The notes beneath the pieces are model-generated. The model was not told the origin of the DNA. It saw only the letters and a list, made by a program, of their open reading frames with translations, and did no database searches. The position numbers were made by a program, and so were the translations under genes. DNA of 5,591 bases from Pirellulales bacterium (GTDB taxonomy: Bacteria; Planctomycetota; Planctomycetia; Pirellulales; Thermoguttaceae), in NCBI GenBank assembly GCA_030617125.1, contig JAUWWA010000151.1:1-5591 (forward strand), read 5' to 3'. This document shows positions 1 to 5,591 of the stretch, piece by piece; within the stretch, counting starts at the first letter, position 1, and each line of letters starts with the position of its first letter.

Positions 1-30
1 AACTCGGGCTGTGGACGGTTTTATTTATTA

Positions 31-63
31 CCCCCCCCCCCCCTCGGGGTGTGGGGCGGGGGG
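31..63. repeat. C13 homopolymer followed by G-runs at the left edge
   Basis: Thirteen consecutive C (31-43) are followed, after TC, by G-runs at 46-49, 53-56 and 58-63. The tract lies in the non-coding tail beyond the last gene of the operon and close to the window edge. The C-run could pair with the G-runs, and the G-rich strand could form a quadruplex-like structure, but nothing shows a function. A homopolymer this long near a contig end is also a common place for sequencing or assembly error, so its exact length should not be trusted. Confidence 0.6.
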
Positions 64-113
64 TGCGGCCGCCATGGCTCGTACGCAAACATCGCGGTTT
101 TTTCGCCGAATAG

Positions 114-147
114 CCCTCACCCTAACCCTCTCCCAGAGGGAGAGGGG
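114..147. repeat. Interspersed intergenic repeat with 9-bp hairpin
   Basis: The element begins CCCTCACCCTAA and contains a perfect inverted repeat, CCCTCTCCC (126-134) and GGGAGAGGG (138-146), with an AGA loop. I recognise this from memory as a very common intergenic repeat of GC-rich bacteria; when wrongly translated it gives strings such as PLSLWERVRVRA, which appear here on the minus strand. It lies 17 bases downstream of the oppF stop. It could protect the 3' end of the mRNA or slow the polymerase. On the minus strand it is not followed by a T-run, so it is not a standard intrinsic terminator. Only one copy is in the window, so its repeat status rests on recognition. Confidence 0.6.
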
Positions 148-163
148 ACTCGCATCGTCAGTG

Positions 164-1132
<969 letters not shown>

Positions 1133-1161
1133 GTTCGGTTCCGCTATAGTTTGGAAAGCGC

Positions 1162-1178
1162 GCCGCCGTACCGGCGGC
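1162..1178 (-). other. Intercistronic hairpin between oppD and oppF
   Basis: A perfect 7-bp GC-only stem, GCCGCCG (1162-1168) and CGGCGGC (1172-1178), with a 3-base loop sits three bases after the oppD stop, in the 48-base gap before oppF. No T-run follows on the minus strand, so it is unlikely to terminate. Hairpins in such gaps can adjust the relative mRNA stability or translation of neighbouring genes, but in GC-rich DNA a stem this short can also arise by chance. Confidence 0.3.
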
Positions 1179-1180
1179 TG

Positions 1181-2161
1181 CTAAACGACATCGACAAAAC
1201 ACGCCTTTCGATGCCCGGCTTCGCCCTCAAGCGGCGGCCGTCGCCGGGCACACTGCTCGACGGCAAAGCGGCAACGCGGCCGGAAGGCGCAGCCGGGCGG
1301 AAGGTGGATTAAATCCGGCGGCTGGCCCTCGATCGGCGTCAACGCCGTGCCCGCCGCTTCGTCCAACCGCGGAATCGATTGCAGCAGCCCCAAGGTGTAA
1401 GGGTGTTGCGGCCGCCGGAAGAGTTCCTCGCACGGGGCCTCTTCGACGAACCGCCCGGCGTACATCACGACCACGCGACGACACGTCCCGGCGATCACGC
1501 CCAAGTCGTGCGTAATCAGGATGACGGCCGTGCCTTCTTCCTGCTGAAGCTTCTTCATCAGTTCGAGAATCTGGGCCTGGATAGTCACGTCGAGTGCGGT
1601 GGTCGGCTCGTCGGCGATCAGCACCTCGGGCTTGCACGCGAGCGCCATGGCGATCATCACCCGCTGACGCATGCCGCCGGAGAGTTGATGCGGATAGTCG
1701 AACACGCGGTGATCCGGCGAGGGAATGCCGACGCGGTCGAGCATCTCGATCGCGTGCCGAAGCGCCTCTCGGTGCGAGTGGCGAAGGTGCAGTCGAGTGA
1801 CCTCGGTCATCTGTTGGGCGACGGTCAAGAACGGGTTGAGCGAGGTCATCGGGTCCTGAAAGATCATCGCGATGCGATGCCCGCGAATCGCCGCCAGTTG
1901 CCGCCGGCCCATTCTTAGCAGGTCGTCGCCGTGGAATCGCGCCTTACCGTCGACGACGCGGCCGGGCGGTTGCGGCACCAGTCCCATGACGGCCAGGTTG
2001 GTGACCGACTTGCCGGAGCCCGACTCGCCGACGATGCCCAAGGTTTCGCCGGGCGCCACGGCGAACGACACGCCGTCGACCGCGCGGACTAGCCCGTCGT
2101 CGGTCTTGAACTGCACTTTCAGGTTTTCGACTTCAAGTAGCATTTCGCCGCCAAGGTGCAT
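1181..2161 (-). CDS. oppD: Oligopeptide ABC transporter ATP-binding protein OppD/DppD
   Basis: This 326-residue protein is the partner ATPase of OppF, acting on the cytoplasmic face of the permeases. Visible motifs are Walker A GESGSGKS (45-52), Q-loop Q102 in [10 protein letters not shown], signature LSGGMRQR (160-167), Walker B VLIADE (180-185) with catalytic E185, D-loop ALD (189-191) and switch H218. [14 protein letters not shown] is the characteristic OppD/DppD wording, which separates it from OppF (SGGQRQRIGIARAL). The C-terminal extension carries [16 protein letters not shown] (252-267) and four cysteines, C291, C297, C304 and C321, the spacing of the [4Fe-4S]-binding tail seen in some relatives. 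The start is ambiguous. The ATG at 2161 has GGA six bases upstream; a second in-frame ATG at 2143 (residue 7, [10 protein letters not shown]) matches the family's usual N-terminus but has only a weak GGCGG. The gene starts 25 bases after the oppC stop. Both ATPases have intact catalytic residues, so both ATP sites should be active. Confidence 0.95.
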   Translation of the reverse strand: MHLGGEMLLEVENLKVQFKTDDGLVRAVDGVSFAVAPGETLGIVGESGSGKSVTNLAVMGLVPQPPGRVVDGKARFHGDDLLRMGRRQLAAIRGHRIAMIFQDPMTSLNPFLTVAQQMTEVTRLHLRHSHREALRHAIEMLDRVGIPSPDHRVFDYPHQLSGGMRQRVMIAMALACKPEVLIADEPTTALDVTIQAQILELMKKLQQEEGTAVILITHDLGVIAGTCRRVVVMYAGRFVEEAPCEELFRRPQHPYTLGLLQSIPRLDEAAGTALTPIEGQPPDLIHLPPGCAFRPRCRFAVEQCARRRPPLEGEAGHRKACFVDVV

Positions 2162-2186
2162 TTCTTATCCGGGGATTGAATGCCGA

Positions 2187-3344
2187 CTATTGGTTTTTCA
2201 GTCTCGGGTCCAGCGCATCGCGCAGTCCGTCACCGAGGAAGTTCAGCGCACAAAGTGTCAGTCCCAGCGCCAGGCCCGGGAAGACGACCAGCCACCAATA
2301 GATCCGCACGGCGGTGATCGCCTGCACGCCCTCGTTGGCCAGCAGGCCCCAGGAGACGTCGGGCGGCTCGACGCCGAGGCCGAGGAACGACAAAAACGCC
2401 TCGAACAGCATGACCCGCGGGATGGTCAACGTCAAATACACGATGACCACGCTTAGCAGGTTGGGGACGACGTGGCCGAAGATGATTCGCACCCGGCCGG
2501 CGCCGATGGTTCGCGCGGCCTCGACAAACTGCTCGTTCTTCAACGAGATCACCTGGCCGCGGACCACCCGGGCCATCGTCAGCCAGTAGATCGCGCCGAC
2601 GACGACGAAGAATATCACGATGCGGTTGATGCCGTGCTCTTCGAGCGGCTCTTTGATCCCCTCGGCACCGAGGATGGTAATCAGAAAAATGACGACGAAG
2701 ATGAAAGGGATGGAGTAGAGCACGTCGACGATGCGCATCATGAGGTTGTCGATTCGCCCGCCGAGATAGCCGGCAATCGCGCCGTAGGAGACGCCGATCA
2801 CCAGCGAGACGAGCGTGGCGACGACGCCGACGGCCAGCGAGATCCGCGCGCCCCAGAAGAGCCGCGAAAGGATATCGCGGCCGAGGCGGTCGGCGCCGCA
2901 GATCGACGCGACCGACCACTTGCCGAAGATCGCAATCCGCAGCCGCAGCAAGGCATTGCCCAGCGGGCCCAACTCGCCGAAACCTTCGCCGAGCGGGTCC
3001 CGCCGATTCTCGTCGTTCTCGCCGGGCAGCGGCAAAGACGGCTCGACAAGCGGCCAGGCGACCGGGGGGACAAACTGCCGCGAGGTGTCGACCAGCCGCG
3101 GCGGCCTCAGCGGCAACAGCGGCGTCAGCACGGCCAACACGCCCAGCACCACCAGCAACCACAACGAAAGCATGGCCACGCGATTGCGGCGGAGCCGTCG
3201 CCAGGCATCCCGGCCCAACGAGACGCCCTTGATTGTCCGGGCTTCGTCGAGCAACACGGCGTAGCGCTTTAGTTCAGATCGATTAGCAGGTGACGGCATT
3301 CGCTTACAATCATGGGAGAGGGAAAAGGGGGAAACGCTTTTCAC
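2187..3344 (-). CDS. oppC: Oligopeptide ABC transporter permease OppC/DppC
   Basis: This is one of the two inner-membrane channel subunits. A cytoplasmic N-terminus (SLGRDAWRRLRRNRVAM, 42-58) leads into TM1 (about 56-79). The conserved GADRLGRDILSRLFWGARISL (150-170) then precedes TM2, and further hydrophobic segments lie near 210-226, 242-257, 297-313 and 350-370. The ATPase-docking EAA loop runs from E275 to N295 (EAARTIGAG ending HVVPN), and the C-terminus NFLGDGLRDALDPRLK is classic OppC. At 385 residues it is longer than E. coli OppC (about 302). The excess lies mainly in the TM1-TM2 loop (80-149) and a short insert at about 227-240 (AEGIKEPLEEHGIN). Two starts are possible. The GTG at 3344 overlaps the oppB stop as GTGA, the same architecture as the oppA/oppB junction, and is used here, although only GGA directly abuts it. 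The ATG at 3299 (370 residues) gives an N-terminus nearer the E. coli length but has no clear ribosome site. Confidence 0.93.
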   Translation of the reverse strand: MKSVSPFSLSHDCKRMPSPANRSELKRYAVLLDEARTIKGVSLGRDAWRRLRRNRVAMLSLWLLVVLGVLAVLTPLLPLRPPRLVDTSRQFVPPVAWPLVEPSLPLPGENDENRRDPLGEGFGELGPLGNALLRLRIAIFGKWSVASICGADRLGRDILSRLFWGARISLAVGVVATLVSLVIGVSYGAIAGYLGGRIDNLMMRIVDVLYSIPFIFVVIFLITILGAEGIKEPLEEHGINRIVIFFVVVGAIYWLTMARVVRGQVISLKNEQFVEAARTIGAGRVRIIFGHVVPNLLSVVIVYLTLTIPRVMLFEAFLSFLGLGVEPPDVSWGLLANEGVQAITAVRIYWWLVVFPGLALGLTLCALNFLGDGLRDALDPRLKNQ

Positions 3345-4258
3345 TCCAACTTGACCCGCGGATCAAGGTACGTGTACGAAATATCGACCAGCATGTTCAT
3401 CGTATACAGCAGTGTGGTGTAGATCAGCACCAGGCCCATCGCCAGCGTGTAATCGCGCCCGGTGGCGGCCTGAATGAAATGGGCGCCGAGCCCCGGGATG
3501 GCGAAAATCTGCTCGACGACCAGCGAGCCGGTCAGGATGCCGGCGATCGCCGGGCCGAGGAACGAGACCACCGGCAGCATGGCCCCCTTCAAGGCGTGCC
3601 GCAGAATGACCGTCCGCGTGGCGAGCCCCTTGGCGTACGCCGTGCGGATGTAGTCTTGCGAGAGCACGTCGAGCATGCCGGTTCGCGTCAGCCGGGCGAC
3701 ATACGCTGCAAACGGGGCGCCGAGGCAGAAGCCCGGAAGGATCAAGTGTCGCAGCGTCCCCCAGCCGGCGGCCGGAAACACCGGTACGAGGAACACAAAC
3801 AGGATGATCATGATCCCGGCGATGACAAAGTTCGGCAGCGCGATCCCGACGGTCGCCAGGAGCATCAGCGAGAAATCAATCAGCGTCTGCCGCCGCACGG
3901 CCGAGACGATGCCGGCCACCAACCCCAGCGACAACGCAAAGCCGAGGGCCACAATCCCCAGCGAGGCAGAAATCGGGAATCCCTGCGCGATGATCTCGCC
4001 GACGCGAAAGTCGGCCAGCCGGAAACTGTAGCCCAGGTCGAGCCGGGCGACGTTGCCCAGTTCGCGGAGGTACTGCCGGTAGATCGGCTCGTCGAGGTGG
4101 TAGCGTTGCTTGAGGTTTTGCTCGATCTCCGGGGCCAGGGCGCGTTCCTGATCCAGCGGCCCGCCCGGCACGGCCCGCATCAGGAAGAAGCTCGCCGTGA
4201 ACACCACCCAAAGCGTGATTGCCATCCAGGCGAGGCGTTTGAGGATGAAGCCGATCAC
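3341..4258 (-). CDS. oppB: Oligopeptide ABC transporter permease OppB/DppB
   Basis: This 305-residue protein is the second inner-membrane channel subunit, pairing with OppC. TM1 (about 9-28) ends in the family hallmark FFLMRAVPGGP (24-34). A hydrophilic extracytoplasmic stretch follows, containing KQRYHLDEPIYRQYLREL and DLGYSFR (50-80), and then further hydrophobic segments near 98-118, 130-158, 172-188, 230-248 and 272-292. The EAA-type docking loop is RTAYAKGLATRTVILRHAL (205-223), running on to LP at 228-229. EQIFAIPGLG (249-258) and the end DISYTYLDPRVKLE are typical of the family, as is the length. The start is a GTG, and the choice is secure: it follows AAGGAGG by seven bases and gives the standard N-terminus MIGFILKRLAW. 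The GTG overlaps the oppA stop (GTGA), and the gene's own stop overlaps the oppC GTG in the same way, so translational coupling across three genes is likely. Confidence 0.95.
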   Translation of the reverse strand: MIGFILKRLAWMAITLWVVFTASFFLMRAVPGGPLDQERALAPEIEQNLKQRYHLDEPIYRQYLRELGNVARLDLGYSFRLADFRVGEIIAQGFPISASLGIVALGFALSLGLVAGIVSAVRRQTLIDFSLMLLATVGIALPNFVIAGIMIILFVFLVPVFPAAGWGTLRHLILPGFCLGAPFAAYVARLTRTGMLDVLSQDYIRTAYAKGLATRTVILRHALKGAMLPVVSFLGPAIAGILTGSLVVEQIFAIPGLGAHFIQAATGRDYTLAMGLVLIYTTLLYTMNMLVDISYTYLDPRVKLE

Positions 4259-5526
4259 GGCGGGGCCTCCTTCTCAAGCTTCTTGATCCAAATCGCCCGC
4301 AGGGGATGGTAATCGAGGGCGTTGCGGTAGTATCCCTTCACGTAAGGCCGGACCATCGACTGCGAAACGTAGAAGTAGATCGGGATGATCGGCATTTCAT
4401 CCAGAAGGATGCGTTCGGCGCGGTGGAAGATATCGAGTCGCTTCTTCTCGTCTTTTTCCTCTTGAGCCGCTTCCAGCAGCCGGTCGTAATCGCGGTTTCC
4501 CCATCCGGTGTGGTTTTGCGCGCCGCCGGTGACGAAGAGCGTCAGAAACGTGTTCGGATCGACGTAGTCGGCACCCCAGCCGGAGCGGGCAACCTGGAAA
4601 TGCTTGTGCCGCAATGTGTCGAGGAACACGGCCCACTCCTGGTTCCGCAATCCCACGTCGATTCCCAGCGCGCGTTTCCACTGCGACTGGATCAACTCGG
4701 CGATCGTTTTGTGGGCCTCGCTGGTGTTATAGAGGATTTCGATTTTCGGGCAGCCGCGCCCGCCGCCGTAGCCGGCTTCGGCCAGCAACCGCCGCGCCTC
4801 GGCCGGGTCGTATTCGCCGCACTGCGCCGGCGTGTAGTCCGTCCACTTGGAAATCTCCTCCGGCACGAAACTCCGCGCCGGCGCCTGGCCGGCCTTCGTA
4901 ACTTTCTCGACGATCTCCCGCTTGTCGAGCGCCAACGCCAGCGCCCGACGCACGCGCGCGTCGTCCAGCGGCGGCTTCGTCGTGTTAAGCGTGTAGTAGT
5001 AGATTGACAGGTACGGCGCCGGGCGGAAATCACCCTCGGGCCGCTTCAGCAAGTCGGGGATCACCTCGCTGGGAACGACGGTGATCCAATCGGCCTGCCC
5101 GGTCATATAGAGGTTCAGCATCGTCGCGTACGAACTGACGGCCAAGGCGTCGACGACGTTGAGCTTGACGTGATCGGCGTCCCAATAAAGCGGATTCTTG
5201 CGCAGGCGGATGCGGTCGCGAATCCGGCGGAACTCCAGCAGGAACGGCCCGTTGCTGACGATGTTCTCCGGCTTCGTCCACGCCGGATAGCCGTGCGTCT
5301 CGACACAGCGGCGATGGACCGGGAACATCGGGTAGAACCCCATCAGGTCCAGGAAGTAGGGCACCGGGTGCCGCAGTCGAACCCGGAGGGTTCGGTCGTC
5401 GAGCGCGCAGATTCCGACGTGCTCGAAGTCGTAGATCAACCACTTGTATTGTTCGACGCCGTCGCCGGTCGGCTTCTTCTGGAATCGCCGTGTGCGGCCT
5501 TCGATTTCGACCACGTAGACCGTCGT
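4255..5526 (-). CDS. oppA: Oligopeptide ABC transporter solute-binding protein OppA, 5' truncated
   Basis: This is the extracytoplasmic peptide-binding subunit (SBP_bac_5 family), which delivers substrate to OppB/OppC. Counting residues from a GTG at 5565 (whose first 13 residues I reject), visible family marks are ALDDRTLRVRL (54-64), PVPYFLDL (67-74), NIVSNGPFLL (101-110), KNPLYWDADHVKLN (123-136), NLYMTGQADW (151-160), LNTTKPPLDDARVRRALALA (193-212), WGADYVDPNTFLTLFVTGG (330-348) and the C-terminus ALDYHPLRAIWIKK. About 423 residues are credible against roughly 540 in E. coli OppA, so around 100 or more N-terminal residues are missing, including the signal peptide; a lipoprotein cysteine cannot be judged. 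The frame stays open to the window edge at 5591, but everything beyond 5526 is a reverse-complement copy of 5393-5457, so the apparent N-terminus MLEVVDQPLVLFD is antisense and not real. The promoter and true start are absent. The stop overlaps the oppB start. The peptide length or sequence preference cannot be inferred. Confidence 0.92.
   Translation of the reverse strand, partial: TTVYVVEIEGRTRRFQKKPTGDGVEQYKWLIYDFEHVGICALDDRTLRVRLRHPVPYFLDLMGFYPMFPVHRRCVETHGYPAWTKPENIVSNGPFLLEFRRIRDRIRLRKNPLYWDADHVKLNVVDALAVSSYATMLNLYMTGQADWITVVPSEVIPDLLKRPEGDFRPAPYLSIYYYTLNTTKPPLDDARVRRALALALDKREIVEKVTKAGQAPARSFVPEEISKWTDYTPAQCGEYDPAEARRLLAEAGYGGGRGCPKIEILYNTSEAHKTIAELIQSQWKRALGIDVGLRNQEWAVFLDTLRHKHFQVARSGWGADYVDPNTFLTLFVTGGAQNHTGWGNRDYDRLLEAAQEEKDEKKRLDIFHRAERILLDEMPIIPIYFYVSQSMVRPYVKGYYRNALDYHPLRAIWIKKLEKEAPP
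4266..4272 (-). promoter_or_regulatory. Strong Shine-Dalgarno for oppB inside oppA
   Basis: On the minus strand AAGGAGG lies seven bases before the oppB GTG at 4258. It sits within the last codons of oppA (K432, E433, A434). It is by far the best ribosome-binding site in the window and decides the GTG start of oppB. Because it lies under ribosomes finishing oppA, it supports coupled translation. Confidence 0.8.
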
Positions 5527-5591
5527 GTCGAACAATACAAGTGGTTGATCTACGACTTCGAGCACGTCGGAATCTGCGCGCTCGACGACCG
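5393..5591. repeat. Perfect 65-bp inverted repeat (fold-back) at the right edge
   Basis: Positions 5393-5457 and 5527-5591 are exact reverse complements over 65 bases, with a 69-base spacer (5458-5526); the outer arm ends exactly at the last base of the window. The inner arm encodes, on the minus strand, normal OppA sequence (QYKWLIYDFEHVGICALDD), so the outer arm is antisense oppA. A perfect palindrome ending at the sequence edge is the usual mark of an inverted chimera from amplification or of a mis-assembled contig end. A real inverted duplication is possible but would disrupt oppA. Confidence 0.92.

Noticed and set aside
65..77. GCGGCCGCCATGG, which resembles a NotI site joined to a Kozak/NcoI cloning junction
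   Set aside because: No flanking vector sequence is visible, and such a string is expected by chance in GC-rich DNA. The following bases lead straight into the intergenic repeat.
98..146. A possible intrinsic terminator: hairpin 126-146 with the T6 at 98-103
   Set aside because: The T6 is on the plus strand and lies before the hairpin in that direction. For the minus-strand operon the bases after the stem are GGG-rich, without a T-run.
1141..1160. A possible internal promoter before oppF (TATAG-like sequence)
   Set aside because: There is no matching -35 element at a proper distance, and the tight operon spacing makes a separate promoter unnecessary.
3290..4312. A plus-strand open frame of 340 codons opposite oppB
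   Set aside because: It is an antisense shadow with very high Arg, Gln, Asp and His and no recognisable motif, while the opposite strand encodes an intact, clearly identified permease.

Overview
The window holds one transport locus, read entirely from the minus strand (right to left). It is an Opp/Dpp-type oligopeptide ABC importer with the order oppA (solute-binding protein, 5' end missing), oppB, oppC (two permeases), oppD, oppF (two ATPases). Together the five genes cover about 97% of the window. I find no RNA genes, transposases, CRISPR arrays or genes of unknown function.

Layout from right to left in transcription order. Positions 5393-5591 hold a perfect 65-bp inverted repeat that runs exactly to the window edge. 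Its outer arm is a reverse-complement copy of oppA coding sequence, so the real 5' end and signal peptide of oppA are not present, and any start placed near 5565 is false. oppA overlaps oppB by GTGA, with a strong Shine-Dalgarno for oppB inside the oppA tail. oppB overlaps oppC by another GTGA. oppC and oppD are 25 bases apart, and oppD and oppF are 48 bases apart with a small hairpin between them. After oppF comes a 163-base non-coding tail. It contains an intergenic repeat of the CCCTCACCC...CCCTCTCCC/GGGAGAGGG type and, near the left edge, a run of 13 C followed by G-runs.

How the genes work together: OppA would capture peptides outside the inner membrane, OppB and OppC would form the channel, and OppD and OppF would hydrolyse ATP at two sites, both of which have complete catalytic motifs. 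The substrate cannot be read from the sequence; oligopeptides are the default for this family.

Organism: a GC-rich Gram-negative-type bacterium. The style of the Opp proteins (a large extra loop in OppC, the wording of OppA) and the intergenic repeat remind me of Planctomycetota, but this is an impression from memory and not proof. The homopolymer at one end and the fold-back at the other suggest the window is a whole short metagenomic or single-cell contig with unreliable ends. I found no undescribed system. The most useful observation is the fold-back, which corrupts the apparent start of oppA.
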